A stretch of 64,000 nt of DNA from Salipaludibacillus neizhouensis (GCF_002886185.1 NZ_KZ614147.1:965187-1029186); one strand, 5' to 3'; counted from the first letter of the stretch, positions 35,949 through 45,074 are shown. The notes: a model not told the origin generated them from the letters alone. Numbers and translations are program-made.

Positions 35949-36677
35949 CTAACGCAATTCCTGGTAAACAGCTTTTTTCCATTGCAGGAATTCTTCACTA
36001 AGCAGTAGTTCTTCCTTGCGCGGACGAGCAAATGGAATGGTGAATTCACGTTTGGTTGTTGCTGGATTGCTGGATAAAACAATAATTCGATCGGACAAAT
36101 AAATTGCTTCCTCAATATTATGAGTTACGAATAACACAGACTTTCGATTTTCTTCCCAAATCGATAACAACCATCTCTGCATTTCCAAACGGGTAAATTC
36201 ATCCAACGAGGAAAATGGCTCATCCAAGCATATAAAAGATTGAGGACTAAGCAATGACCTGACAAAAGCGACCCGTTGACGCATACCACCGGATAACTGA
36301 TGAGGGTAGGCATTTTCATAGCCAGATAACCCTGCCTTCTCAAGCATTTCACGTGCTTGGTCATAGTTTGGTTTTGCAAATAATTCCGCACCGAGCACAA
36401 CATTATCGAGAATCGTTCGCCATGGAAAGAGGGAGGAACTTTGTGGCGTGTAACTAATCGCACCGCGTTTTCCATTGATCTTCTTCCCATCCAAATAAAA
36501 AGCACCTGAATCCGGACTGTACATACCGCCGATCAAATGAAATAACGTGCTTTTTCCACTTCCCGATGGCCCAAGCAAGGAGACGAATTCCCCCTCTTTT
36601 ACCGTGAACGAAATGTCCTCTAACACCTTCTTATCAGCAAATGACTTTGTGACTTTTTCAATGACAAGCTCACTCAT
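35949..36677 (-). CDS. thiZ: ABC importer ATPase, thiamine-precursor (ThiZ-like)
   Basis: 242 residues with Walker A GPSGSGKST, Q-loop YTPQSS, signature LSGGMRQR, Walker B FICLDEPFSSLD and switch His (VTHNIEEA). It belongs to the nitrate/sulfonate/pyrimidine group of ATPases. Last gene of a four-gene operon preceded by a TPP riboswitch, which indicates import of a thiamine pyrimidine precursor. Its start directly abuts the permease stop. Confidence 0.88.
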   Translation of the reverse strand: MSELVIEKVTKSFADKKVLEDISFTVKEGEFVSLLGPSGSGKSTLFHLIGGMYSPDSGAFYLDGKKINGKRGAISYTPQSSSLFPWRTILDNVVLGAELFAKPNYDQAREMLEKAGLSGYENAYPHQLSGGMRQRVAFVRSLLSPQSFICLDEPFSSLDEFTRLEMQRWLLSIWEENRKSVLFVTHNIEEAIYLSDRIIVLSSNPATTKREFTIPFARPRKEELLLSEEFLQWKKAVYQELR

Positions 36678-36678
36678 G

Positions 36679-37443
36679 TCACTTTCCTCCCTCCGTGTTC
36701 CGCGATTTAATAAGCAACCTTTCTAGCATGACAATTAAACCGAAAAACAGCAAACATAAAACCATCACGAACCCAATCGCGACAAACACCCGATCCGTTC
36801 GGAAAGACGATTGAGCAAGCGTCATGTAAACGCCAATCCCTTGGTTTGCTCCGAGCCATTCAGAAATAACGGCCCCCATCACACTATAAGTGGCGGAAAT
36901 TTTCACTCCAGAAAAAATCGACGGTAACGCATGCGGAAACTGTAATTTAGCAAAAATTTGACGCTTCGAGGCCCCAGCCATTTGCATATAATGCAATAAT
37001 TCCGGACTCGTTTGCCGAAAACCATCCAACGTAGCAACCGTGATCGGGAAAAAACAAACGAGTGTGATAATCAGTATTTTCGGAAGCATCCCAAACCCAA
37101 ACCAAATCACTAGCAACGGCGCGAGCACAATGATCGGAATGTTTTGTGACAAAATCAATAAAGGATAAAAAGCCTGACGCACCGGCGGAAGCAAATGAAG
37201 CATCGTAGCCACAATAAGCCCAACACTCACACCGATTCCAAACCCAATAACCGACAATTTCGTCGTTGAAAACAAATGATGGTTATAGACGGACCAACTC
37301 GTTACCCCCTCTTTCACAATATCCGAAGGCGCCGGCAACAGCCATGTCGGAATCACAAACAACCGGCTGCACGCCTCCCATATAATCAGTAAAAGGATGA
37401 TGACCATTAACGGCCGCCATCCTCGAGCCAGCATTATTTTCAT
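36679..37443 (-). CDS. thiX: ABC importer permease, thiamine-precursor (ThiX-like)
   Basis: 254 residues with about six membrane segments and the coupling loop FRQTSPELLHYMQMAGASKRQI. It is similar in design to SsuC/TauC/ThiX permeases. Co-transcribed between the DUF77 gene and the ATPase. The ribosome site is weak. Confidence 0.88.
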   Translation of the reverse strand: MKIMLARGWRPLMVIILLLIIWEACSRLFVIPTWLLPAPSDIVKEGVTSWSVYNHHLFSTTKLSVIGFGIGVSVGLIVATMLHLLPPVRQAFYPLLILSQNIPIIVLAPLLVIWFGFGMLPKILIITLVCFFPITVATLDGFRQTSPELLHYMQMAGASKRQIFAKLQFPHALPSIFSGVKISATYSVMGAVISEWLGANQGIGVYMTLAQSSFRTDRVFVAIGFVMVLCLLFFGLIVMLERLLIKSRNTEGGK

Positions 37444-37594
37444 AAGCTATAGGGGCCTTGCCAGTTCTCGCAAGCACCCCGCACCTCCATTCGACTGGAT
37501 CTTTTCCAATGACTTAATAAAAACATTATTTCCGTTCATTATCAAAAAACATAGAGAGACACTCTTCATTTTGCTATTGATTGCCTCTCCTTTT

Positions 37595-37885
37595 TTACCG
37601 GTACTTCTCCGTCAATACTTCCATCGAAGCACCTTCAGGTTTATAGTACACTTTGACTTGTGAGATAATGCTTTCACTACCGAGTTCAACCATTCGATGG
37701 TTCATTTTTTCGATAATCGCAAAAAGCTCGGTTAGCTCGCCTTCCATCGTCGTTTCCAGGGGATTCACCTGGTATTTCACACCGGACTTTTCAATCACGT
37801 CAATCGCTGCATCTACATAAGGAATCACATCTTCCCCGTTTTTCGTTTTCGGGATAATTTGTATACTGACAAGGGCATTCGCCAT
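37595..37885 (-). CDS. Thiamine-binding protein of the MTH1187/YkoF (DUF77) family
   Basis: 96 residues: MANALVSIQIIPKTKNGED, then YQVNPLETTMEGELTELFAI and a final KVYYKPEGASMEVLTEKYR, the ferredoxin-like fold of DUF77 proteins that bind thiamine or its hydroxymethylpyrimidine. ATG 37885 is preferred because GAGGTG is at proper distance; an in-frame extension to 37900 has none. It lies between the binding protein and the permease of the TPP-riboswitch operon, so it may hold imported precursor. Confidence 0.82.
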   Translation of the reverse strand: MANALVSIQIIPKTKNGEDVIPYVDAAIDVIEKSGVKYQVNPLETTMEGELTELFAIIEKMNHRMVELGSESIISQVKVYYKPEGASMEVLTEKYR

Positions 37886-37900
37886 TGTAAAACACCTCAC

Positions 37901-38923
37901 TTAGTTTTTAGGTAAAAAATCATTCGTAAATGCATTCTCAGCATCCAACTCTGTTTCTATTAATTCATTCTCATACATCCAATTAGAATAGTTTTCCCAA
38001 ATCTCTTGATCTTGTATGCCCCATTGTTCCGCATCATCTTGATACTTAGGCGACAACCAAGCTTGACTGGCTTGAACCAGCTCTTCATCTAAATCAGGTA
38101 CAGCCTCTATTAAAATATCAGCAGCTTCTTCCGGGTTTTCAATTGCATATTCGTACCCTTTAGAAACAGCGGCCATGAATGCTTCGACCGTTTCCGGGTT
38201 TTCCTCAATCATGCTTTCGTTCGTTGTAATAACTGGCGTGTAATAATCAAGATCTTCAGAGTAATCAGTCAGATATTGCATATTAAGATCGATATCACGC
38301 AATTCTGCTTGGACCCCGTCCCAGGCATAATAAATCCAGGCGAAGTCAACATCACGTTCGATCGCTGTGAAAAAATCAGTATTTCCCATATTCACAATTT
38401 CCAAGTCTTCCACATCAGCGTCTTCTTGTCTCATTAATGAATCAATAACGGCTTCTTCCACAGGCGCCCCCCAGCCACCATAGGTTTTTCCGGCATAATC
38501 GGCAGGAGAAGTTATGTTTTTATCAGCAGGAGAGGCAAATCCAGATGTATTATGCTGAATGACAGCTGCGATAGAAACTATCGGGATATCCTGAATTCGC
38601 GCTTCCGTTATCGTTTCCTGGGCGCTAATCCCAAAGTCTGATTGGCCGGATGCAACAACTTGATCGGCACCGGATTCACCAGGCAAAGAAATCTCTACAT
38701 CTAATCCTTCTTCTTCAAAATATCCTTCCGCTTGTGCAACGTATAAACCAGTATGGTTCGTATTTGGTGTCCAATCAAGGACCATTGCGATTTTTTCTAA
38801 TTCCTCTGTTTTTTGCTCATTTTGCCCATTTGCTTGATTTTCTTCACTGGGCGCTTCATTTGTATTTCCACAAGCCGTCATCACGAACAGTATCGTAAAA
38901 ATTGAAAATAATTGCTTTTTCAT
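37901..38923 (-). CDS. thiY: Lipoprotein of thiamine-precursor ABC importer (ThiY/NMT1-like)
   Basis: 340 residues with signal and lipobox VMTACGN, an acidic linker, then an NMT1/THI5-type binding domain (IAMVLDWTPNTNHTGLYVAQAEGYFEEEGLDVE). This fold recognises formyl-aminopyrimidine or hydroxymethylpyrimidine. It is the first gene behind the TPP riboswitch. NMT1 proteins can also bind other compounds, but the riboswitch fixes the pathway. Confidence 0.92.
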   Translation of the reverse strand: MKKQLFSIFTILFVMTACGNTNEAPSEENQANGQNEQKTEELEKIAMVLDWTPNTNHTGLYVAQAEGYFEEEGLDVEISLPGESGADQVVASGQSDFGISAQETITEARIQDIPIVSIAAVIQHNTSGFASPADKNITSPADYAGKTYGGWGAPVEEAVIDSLMRQEDADVEDLEIVNMGNTDFFTAIERDVDFAWIYYAWDGVQAELRDIDLNMQYLTDYSEDLDYYTPVITTNESMIEENPETVEAFMAAVSKGYEYAIENPEEAADILIEAVPDLDEELVQASQAWLSPKYQDDAEQWGIQDQEIWENYSNWMYENELIETELDAENAFTNDFLPKN

Positions 38924-39094
38924 GTAGAATCCCTCCGTTTTTTCTATAAGATGTTTTGTAATAAGGTATTACTTGAATTCGCTCCCTTACGCTTTTTCGG
39001 TTTCTTTTAACATAAAAAGAAAGTGCAAGAAAGCAATTTTCTGTAAGAGGCGGTTCCGAAAAATTTGCCAAGGAACATATTTGTTTTAGTACGC

Positions 39095-39126
39095 AAAAAT
39101 GCACCCCAGGCTTAAGCCTAGAGCGC
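39095..39126 (-). terminator. Riboswitch-controlled terminator
   Basis: On the minus strand GCGCTCTAGGCTT pairs with AAGCCTGGGGTGC (13 positions, four of them G-U) followed by ATTTTTG. It lies between the TPP aptamer and the thiY-like start, as expected for transcriptional attenuation. Confidence 0.8.
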
Positions 39127-39152
39127 ATATATAGTCACATCCAAAAATTACA

Positions 39153-39245
39153 TATGTTCCCTACGCTGGTAATTAGCCAGATCAGGTTCTAAGAGTAAGT
39201 ATCTCACGGATACAATCTCAACCAGCCAACACTGGTCCCCCTACA
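39153..39245 (-). ncRNA. TPP riboswitch (THI element)
   Basis: On the minus strand the aptamer has GGGGGACCAGTG ... GGTTGAGA ... then TTAGAACCTGATCTGGCTAA and TTACCAGCGTAGGGAA, the conserved pyrimidine- and pyrophosphate-sensing blocks (CTGAGA-like and ACCTGATC...CAGCGTAGGGA). With thiamine pyrophosphate bound, the downstream terminator would form and stop transcription of the four importer genes. Confidence 0.95.
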
Positions 39246-39326
39246 TTGAAAAAAAGCTATTCAATTCAATCAAATTAAGAATCTTCACTCCTTATCTTGC
39301 CACAGATAAAAAAATAAAACAAGAGA

Positions 39327-39373
39327 GAAGGGACGTTTCACTGCTTCCAAAGGAAGCAGTGAAACGTCCCTTC
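39327..39373. repeat. Full palindromic REP 16
   Basis: AGAAGGGACGTTTCACTGCT and its inverted complement with a short CCAAAGG centre. Arms vary in a compensated way (GTTTCACTG versus GGTTCTCTG). It ends 2 nt from the stop of the PAS gene. Confidence 0.9.
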
Positions 39374-39375
39374 TG

Positions 39376-39747
39376 TTATCCCTTTAGGATGCCATATATT
39401 CCGATTACATCATCATTTACAAATAGAGGTGCCGTTTGTATGGCTAATTCAACCCGTTCTCCAGACTTATTGCGAATAGCCACCTTCGTATTTTCAATAA
39501 GTCCTTCCTCTGCTTTGATTAATAGATAGTGTAAAAGGTTGGAGTCTATTTCTTCAATAACGAGAGAATTTAATCTAGAACCGCGAAGCTCTCTGATTGA
39601 ATAACCAGTTAAATTTTCTACAGACTCATTACCGTTTAAAATAATCCCTGCTAAATCAAAAGATAGAATGGCATCGGGATTATACTGATAAAATGATTGA
39701 TAGTAGTTTTTGTTTTCTTTTAAAATCTTTTTACAAGAAATATCCAT
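39376..39747 (-). CDS. Stand-alone PAS-domain protein
   Basis: 123 residues forming a single PAS fold: YNPDAILSFDLAGIILNGNE, LTGYSIRELRG, and the late strand VELAIQTAPLFVNDDVIGIYGI. No kinase, GGDEF or DNA-binding domain is attached, so it is a lone sensor or a remnant of a larger histidine kinase. AAGGAGA lies before the ATG. The upstream region 39748-40350 shows no gene. Confidence 0.8.
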   Translation of the reverse strand: MDISCKKILKENKNYYQSFYQYNPDAILSFDLAGIILNGNESVENLTGYSIRELRGSRLNSLVIEEIDSNLLHYLLIKAEEGLIENTKVAIRNKSGERVELAIQTAPLFVNDDVIGIYGILKG

Positions 39748-40350
39748 TGTTTGTTCTCCTTATGCGTCAAAAATTCTGAGTAGAGTTACTTTCCGTTTTG
39801 ATAAAACTTGTACAGGTTACGATGGGGGATGAATTTATGAGATTGATAGGACCCAGATACACGATGTTTTTCGGACCAATATTTATGATAGCGAGAGAGT
39901 ACCAAATTTTCAACATAGTTCCTCCTCTATTTGCAATTCATTAAAACGAACAACGTAGAAAACAAATTACAGAAGTATAAAACGGAAATTATTAGTGTTT
40001 AGCTACAACATCCTAGGCATTTACTATTTTAACAGTTGTTTGTTACTCATAAAAGGGACGTTTGGTCACATTATATAGAAAAAAATAGTTTTTTTGTAAT
40101 TCTTTTGAACTATAATAAGTTATTGAACAAGTATATTGCATACTTGTTAAAAACGTTCTTAATAAAGAAATTATAAGGTGATATACTGTTTATAAATATC
40201 ATTTTTTGTTTATATTTGTGGAAAAGTGAAGTATAATGTACAAAAGACTATGGAATTTAGTCGAAAAACCACGAAATGATGTATTTTTTGTTCTGCTATA
40301 AATAAAGAAAAAATCGAATAATCTTATATAAAGGTTAGGGAGGGATTTAG

Positions 40351-40800
40351 ATGGGGAAATGGTTTGGAAAAAAAGAAGAAAAGGACCAAAATAAACTGGA
40401 AAGTATAGATCATGATTTATTAATCAAAGCATCTGCCAATAATTATGATGAAAATAAATTTTGGAGCAAGCTAAAATCAGCAGCTGTAAAAATGGGATCT
40501 AAACTTGTTTATTACAGCTTGATCCTGTTTTATACGATGAAGGATCCTAATGTTCCGACAAAGGCGAAACTAACTATCGCAGGAGCATTAGGGTATTTGA
40601 TCCTGCCGGTCGATGTCATCCCTGATATGATACCAGCTATTGGATTTACCGATGATCTGGCAATTATTGTTTATGCCATTTACCAAGTAGGATCTCACAT
40701 AGGTGAAGACACGAAAATCAAGGCTTACACAAAAATAAAGGATTGGTTTGGAGAAGGGCTGGACAATATTGACGAAAAGTTTTTGCCAACAGACAACTAA
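40351..40800 (+). CDS. YkvA-family (DUF1232) membrane protein
   Basis: 149 residues. The DUF1232 core is TKAKLTIAGALGYLILPVDVIPDMIPAIGFTDDLAII: a hydrophobic helix pair with the conserved P-D-x-I-P-D pattern. AGGGAGGG precedes ATG 40351 at good distance. The family function is not known. It is monocistronic, with a terminator 30 nt after the stop. Confidence 0.88.
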   Translation: MGKWFGKKEEKDQNKLESIDHDLLIKASANNYDENKFWSKLKSAAVKMGSKLVYYSLILFYTMKDPNVPTKAKLTIAGALGYLILPVDVIPDMIPAIGFTDDLAIIVYAIYQVGSHIGEDTKIKAYTKIKDWFGEGLDNIDEKFLPTDN

Positions 40801-40830
40801 AAAATGATTTACATTATTTAAAGCTAAAGA

Positions 40831-40879
40831 GCTCGTTTAAAAAGGTTTTCCGGACCCTTTGTTAAACAGGCTTTTTTTT
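40831..40879 (+). terminator. Rho-independent terminator of the DUF1232 gene
   Basis: GC-GTTTAA-AAAGG pairs with CCTTTGTTAAACAGGC, followed by TTTTTTTT. Confidence 0.75.
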
Positions 40880-40969
40880 ATAGATAGAAAGTATAGATTC
40901 GGATTATGTTTCTAAAAGGGGAGTTTGAAAATTTTCAGAGATAGTTGTTTCCTTTCAAAAAGAAGGGCT

Positions 40970-41116
40970 CGAATCCTCTCTAGGCTGAAGCTTTCCGTGG
41001 GGCAATGCTTCAGTCTCTATGGGGAATTTTAAATCTGCGAGACTCACAGAGCGATCGTTTGCTCGAGGAGGCTTGCGGATCATCCACGGAAAGGGAGTGG
41101 TAATTCTTCCAACTCC
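40970..41116 (+). repeat. GC-rich repeat, third family (copy 3, longest)
   Basis: GCTGAAGC...AGACTCACAGAGCGATCGTTTGCTCGAGGAGGC then GCGGATCATCCACGGAAAGG and TAATTCTTCC. It matches the reverse complement of 4981-5090 over about 100 bp and 13948-13987 at its 3' end. The remaining DNA to 41437 is AT-rich and without a gene. Confidence 0.6.
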
Positions 41117-41437
41117 TTTATAAAGAAGCAATAAAATAAATACGGAGACTCAAAGTTTATTCAAAAGACTGCCAAGGTCCTTTTTTTAGAGGTGTTTATT
41201 ATAAAAAAATATTTTAATGGGTATCCGACAAATTCTGACTGACTTTTTATTAGGTATAATGTTATGGTACTAAATAAAATATATTCAGCGAATATCGTTT
41301 ATATGGGTCTATAATCTAGTCTTTGGTACTGAATAAGATTAGACATTATAGTTTTAATAATTAGAGATATAGATTGGTATTGAGATGAATATTTTCTTCC
41401 TTCTTATGCTAAAATTAATAAGCGAAGGATGTATAAG

Positions 41438-41719
41438 ATGACAACACCACTATTAGTAGAGGCTATTGCTGTAAGAAAAGCAGAAATTGCGTATGAGATT
41501 AACGTCATTGAGACCACTCCGAGTCAGGATAAAGAAGGAGCTTTGTTTGACTTGAGTCATTATCTTCCTCGTTTACGAGCAAGACTTCAAGAAGTGGTGT
41601 ATCTGATTTCTTTCTATTCATACGAAGAACAATCTGCCATCGAACACCAATATAATGCCACTTTAGAAAAAATAAGCAACGATAATAAACTGCGTTTTAA
41701 TTATCATTTGGATCCGTAG
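41438..41719 (+). CDS. Small hypothetical protein
   Basis: 93 residues, mainly helical with heptad-like pattern (VEAIAVRKAEIAYEINVIE ... LPRLRARLQEVVYLISFYSYE ... YNATLEKISNDN). GAAGGATG fits ATG 41438. No family is recognised. A degenerate REP (AGAAACGGTTCTCAGCTTCT) overlaps its TAG stop. Confidence 0.55.
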   Translation: MTTPLLVEAIAVRKAEIAYEINVIETTPSQDKEGALFDLSHYLPRLRARLQEVVYLISFYSYEEQSAIEHQYNATLEKISNDNKLRFNYHLDP

Positions 41720-41738
41720 AAACGGTTCTCAGCTTCTT
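41719..41738 (+). repeat. Degenerate REP half site
   Basis: GAAACGGTTCTCAGCTTCT differs from the core in two or three positions, overlapping the last base of the preceding stop codon. Confidence 0.6.
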
Positions 41739-41815
41739 TTCAAGTTACTCTTAGTTCACGAGACTATCAACACTCGTAAACTCAAAATAATTTTACTAAA
41801 AAGGATTTCATAACT

Positions 41816-42274
41816 ATGACATTAAACAAAACATTCTCCTGGACAGCTGCGGTTAGCTGGATGGCATTAATCTTTTATCTATCACACCAGCCGGCAACGG
41901 AATCCAGCGAGTTGAGTACAGGCATTACAGAAGTTATTTTATCTACCGTGGAAAGTATCGCTCCGAATCTCGATGTTGATATGAGTTACTTTAATCATAT
42001 CGTAAGGAAAAATGCTCACTTTTTTGCGTATTTGACACTTGGCTTGCTGGTACTTCATGCGATGAGGCGAAGTGGTGTTCGTGGTTATCAAGGGGCAGCT
42101 TCAGCTTTAGTTATAGGTGTTCTCTATGCCATTTCAGATGAAGTGCATCAGTTGTTTATTCCCGGCAGAAGCGGGGAAGTGAGGGATGTCCTGATTGATA
42201 GCGGTGGGGCCAGTGCCGGAATTGGGCTGTATTTGCTAGTTGTTAAGATAAAAAAGATGAAAAAATCACGCTGA
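41816..42274 (+). CDS. VanZ-family membrane protein
   Basis: 152 residues, four membrane helices. Family features: FYLSHQP, RKNAHFFAYLTLGLL and SDEVHQLFIPGRSGEVRDVLID. VanZ-like proteins influence surface lipids or glycopeptide tolerance; the activity is undefined. Converges on galE with a shared terminator. Confidence 0.9.
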   Translation: MTLNKTFSWTAAVSWMALIFYLSHQPATESSELSTGITEVILSTVESIAPNLDVDMSYFNHIVRKNAHFFAYLTLGLLVLHAMRRSGVRGYQGAASALVIGVLYAISDEVHQLFIPGRSGEVRDVLIDSGGASAGIGLYLLVVKIKKMKKSR

Positions 42275-42276
42275 AT

Positions 42277-42319
42277 AAAAAAACGAGTTGCTTCCTATAT
42301 AAGAAGCAACTCGTTTTTT
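42277..42319. terminator. Bidirectional terminator between vanZ-like gene and galE
   Basis: AAAAAAACGAGTTGCTTC and GAAGCAACTCGTTTTTT form a perfect stem with an 8-nt loop, flanked by A's and T's that serve both strands. Confidence 0.88.
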
Positions 42320-42326
42320 CGATTAA

Positions 42327-43340
42327 TTATTCTCCATACCCGTGAGGATTATTTTTCTGCCATTTCCATGAGTCACGGCACATTTCTTCCATCCCTTTTT
42401 CTGCAGTCCATCCAAGACCTTCTTTTGCATTTCTAGGATCTGCATAACAGACGCCAATATCTCCGGGTCTGCGATCAACAATTTGATACGGAACCTTTTT
42501 TCCGGATGTTTTTTCATATGCTTGGACCGTTTCTAAAACGCTGTAACCTTTGCCTGTCCCCAAATTATAGACGTTAACTCCTCTAGATTTCTTAATATTC
42601 TCCAGGGCCTTTAAATGACCTTTAGCTAAATCAACCACATGGATATAATCTCTTACTCCCGTACCGTCTGTGGTTGCGTAATCATCACCAAAAACTTGAA
42701 GTTGAGGCAGTTTTCCAACCGCTACTTGTGATATATAAGGCATTAGATTGTTGGGGATTCCGTTCGGGTCTTCTCCGATTCTCCCGCTTTCATGGGCGCC
42801 AATTGGGTTGAAATACCGTAATAATGTGATTCCCCAATCAGAATCAGATACGTAAAGATCCCGAAGAATTTCTTCAATCATTAGCTTCGATCGGCCATAA
42901 GGATTCGTAGCACTCAATGGAAAGTCTTCCGAAATTGGCACACTTTCTGGCATGCCGTAAACCGTGGCGGAGGAACTAAATACGATATCTTTCACACCAT
43001 TCTCTTTCATGACTTCACAAAGCATCAGCGTGCCTGTTATATTGTTATGAAAATAATACAGAGGTTTTGCAACGGACTCTCCAACAGCTTTTAAGCCTGC
43101 AAAATGAATGACAGCATCAATTGCTTCGTTTGTAAACACGTCTTGAATATTCTCCTTATGTAAGAGGTCTCCTTCATAAAAAGGAAAGTCTTTTCCTGTA
43201 ATCTCTTTTACTCGTTTGATGGATTCAAACTTACTGTTCGATAAGTTATCTAAAACGACGATATCATACCCCGCATTTAGTAATTCGACACACGTGTGAG
43301 TCCCGATATAGCCTGCACCACCAGTAACTAAAATTGCCAT
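42327..43340 (-). CDS. galE: UDP-glucose 4-epimerase
   Basis: 337 residues of the short-chain dehydrogenase fold interconverting UDP-glucose and UDP-galactose. [10 protein letters not shown] is the NAD loop, SSSATVYG and YGRSK (catalytic Tyr-x3-Lys) follow, then [11 protein letters not shown]. It may link to galactose metabolism with the GH42 at 48186 or to polymer synthesis via galU. Confidence 0.95.
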   Translation of the reverse strand: MAILVTGGAGYIGTHTCVELLNAGYDIVVLDNLSNSKFESIKRVKEITGKDFPFYEGDLLHKENIQDVFTNEAIDAVIHFAGLKAVGESVAKPLYYFHNNITGTLMLCEVMKENGVKDIVFSSSATVYGMPESVPISEDFPLSATNPYGRSKLMIEEILRDLYVSDSDWGITLLRYFNPIGAHESGRIGEDPNGIPNNLMPYISQVAVGKLPQLQVFGDDYATTDGTGVRDYIHVVDLAKGHLKALENIKKSRGVNVYNLGTGKGYSVLETVQAYEKTSGKKVPYQIVDRRPGDIGVCYADPRNAKEGLGWTAEKGMEEMCRDSWKWQKNNPHGYGE

Positions 43341-43497
43341 GTCATTTCCCCCTGCCTTATTTTCGAATAAACCTTTTCAACATTTTACCATATATTTTAT
43401 GGATAAGGTCATTATCAAGGGGGAATTAAAAATGATTAACAAAGCAACTTATATGTTTTGAATGAATGTTGACTTTGGAATGAACAGAACCGGTAAA

Positions 43498-43527
43498 TAA
43501 AGAGGCTGATAATAGATTCAGCCTCTT
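43498..43527 (-). terminator. Terminator of the YvrJ-type gene
   Basis: AAAGAGGCTGA and TCAGCCTCTTT form a perfect 11-bp stem with an 8-nt loop just after the YvrJ stop; the T run is short. Confidence 0.6.
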
Positions 43528-43534
43528 TGCCTTA

Positions 43535-43780
43535 TTAGAGTAGCATTTCATTTTCACTTGCCAATTTAACTTTGGAGTAATCGGCGTCATAGGAATGGGT
43601 AGGTGGATACATAACTTGTCCATCATTGTTAGCTTTAGAGTAGAGAAAAGGCAGAATTTTTTGCAATTGCAGAACCGAATGATTCAATTGATCCAGCTTC
43701 TTTTCAATACGGTAAAGTAAATAAAATGTCACAACAATAGGAAATCCATATTCTCCAATGGCACTCAACCATAGTTCCAT
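43535..43780 (-). CDS. YvrJ-family small membrane protein
   Basis: 81 residues: MELWLSAIGEYGFPIVVTFY then LLYRIEKKLDQLNHSVLQLQ, one helix and a short coil, the profile of YvrJ proteins. AAAGGAGA precedes ATG 43780; a longer in-frame start at 43846 lacks support. It is the third member of the DUF1659-DUF2922-YvrJ trio on this strand, though a hairpin at 43810-43840 precedes it. Confidence 0.85.
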   Translation of the reverse strand: MELWLSAIGEYGFPIVVTFYLLYRIEKKLDQLNHSVLQLQKILPFLYSKANNDGQVMYPPTHSYDADYSKVKLASENEMLL

Positions 43781-43807
43781 GTTTGTTTTCTCCTTTCGTT
43801 GTGGGTA

Positions 43808-43840
43808 AAAACCAGAGAGGGAATTCTCTCCGGTTTCATT
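43808..43840 (-). terminator. Terminator between the DUF2922 and YvrJ genes
   Basis: On the minus strand AACCGGAGAG and CTCTCTGGTT bracket a GAATTCC-like loop, followed by TTTT. A sister sequence ends the gene at 45220. Confidence 0.65.
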
Positions 43841-43864
43841 TAGCAAAAATAGCGTACGTTTAAC

Positions 43865-44086
43865 TTACACATCAATCTCAATTGTTTGCACATTTCGTTC
43901 GACAAGTCGAGCCCCTCGTTTTGCAACAAGATCTCCTTTCGCAGAAGTTAATGCTCCTTGCGCAATAATGATATCCATTGCACTGGATATTGCAGCAGCA
44001 TCAACCGGTTCGATCGGATCATCCAAGCCGATTGTCACATTTCCTTTAAGCGTATCAGTAAATAGTAATTCCAAGCGTTTAGTCAT
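43865..44086 (-). CDS. DUF2922 family protein
   Basis: 73 residues: KRLELLFTDTLKGNVTIGLDDP, SAMDIIIAQGALTSAKGDL, ARLVERNVQTIEIDV, the standard DUF2922 pattern. Part of a common Bacillaceae gene trio of unknown function. Ribosome site AAGGAGG in the spacer to DUF1659. A partial copy of the gene occurs at 45515-45592. Confidence 0.9.
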   Translation of the reverse strand: MTKRLELLFTDTLKGNVTIGLDDPIEPVDAAAISSAMDIIIAQGALTSAKGDLVAKRGARLVERNVQTIEIDV

Positions 44087-44121
44087 GGTCGTTCACCTCC
44101 TTTTGAAAGAATGTTTTAAAA

Positions 44122-44334
44122 TTAGGCGTTTAATTCATACATGTTGTGTCGTTCGACTTTATCCAGCTCAAACTTTGTGAGAGAGGATAATGCAATCGCT
44201 GTTTGGTAAACTTCTGCGTCGGACGCACTCGGTTTTACATTTTGAAAATTGCGCGTCTGAAACTTCAGGTCCCCTTTTTCATCAAACCCAATATTAAAAG
44301 TAAGAGATAAGCGGGAGTCTAAGGCGTTGTTCAT
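44122..44334 (-). CDS. DUF1659 family protein
   Basis: 70 residues: MNNALDSRLSLTFNIGFDEK, GDLKFQTRNFQNVKPSASDA, AIALSSLTKFELDKVERH. It is the first gene of the trio. GAAAGGAGGTGATC overlaps the GTG at 44343, so ATG 44334 is the start. DUF1659 and DUF2922 are always neighbours in Bacillaceae; the role is unknown. Confidence 0.9.
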   Translation of the reverse strand: MNNALDSRLSLTFNIGFDEKGDLKFQTRNFQNVKPSASDAEVYQTAIALSSLTKFELDKVERHNMYELNA

Positions 44335-44556
44335 CGTGATCACCTCCTTTCGTTAAACAAGTACACGTAAAAGCTGGAAAAGGAGGAGGAGTAGAGGGAG
44401 ATTTTTGTTTGTAGCCGGATTGAACGAAAAATATTTGAATTTTGCAGAAATGGGAAAGGTATCTGTCATATGTGTGGAGTTAAATAGAGTCGTTAAGGGA
44501 TATTCATTAGCTTAATCGCTTGTGAGTGTTCCTATGTGAGACTATAGCAAGTCATC

Positions 44557-44591
44557 TAAGTGTCGCTAAACAGCGATGATAGCGACACTTA
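44557..44591. repeat. Perfect inverted repeat of the 'TAGCGACACT' family
   Basis: TAAGTGTCGCTA and TAGCGACACTTA form a 12-bp perfect stem with an 11-nt loop. The same TAGCGACACT word recurs at 50569, 59907, 60112 and 60422. No T run; not a terminator. Confidence 0.6.
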
Positions 44592-44729
44592 TGCAGAATA
44601 TCCTTCAATGAATGGAGCTATCGGAAGCTAAAAAACACTGAAATCTCTGCTGAATTTCATTCTTTGAGGTTGGTGATAGGGTAGATGGCTTGTTATAATG
44701 AAAAAAACAGATAGTGAAAGGAAATGAAA

Positions 44730-45074
44730 ATGGGTCCAAATATATGTAGATATTGTTTTAAAGAAATTAAAGATCGAGATCAGCTAATAACAGCATCGAA
44801 TTTTTTCCGAATCAAACCTTTTCATTATGTGTGCTTTTATGAGTTGGAGAAAGAAGTAAGCAGCTTATGGGGGTTTTGGAAACCTTTGAATGGTGTGTCA
44901 GGTAACACAAGAGCAATCATTATGGGGGCGATTGCCGTGTGGTTGTTGGCAACAGAGTCACTCGGGGACATTGGGGATTTAATTGGCGTCATTGCACTCT
45001 ATTCCGTCATTATAAGAATAATGTCCTACATCTTCTTTGAAAAGAAAATCCCAAATCTCACGAAACGAAGCTGA
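44730..45074 (+). CDS. Small membrane protein with N-terminal cysteine knuckle
   Basis: 114 residues. CRYCFKEI at the N-terminus, followed by HYVCFYELEKE, could make a zinc knuckle; two hydrophobic segments (AIIMGAIAVWLLAT, LIGVIALYSVIIRIMSYIFF) follow. No family recognised. GAAAGGA sits 7 nt before ATG 44730. The TGA stop overlaps a REP half site. Confidence 0.7.
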   Translation: MGPNICRYCFKEIKDRDQLITASNFFRIKPFHYVCFYELEKEVSSLWGFWKPLNGVSGNTRAIIMGAIAVWLLATESLGDIGDLIGVIALYSVIIRIMSYIFFEKKIPNLTKRS

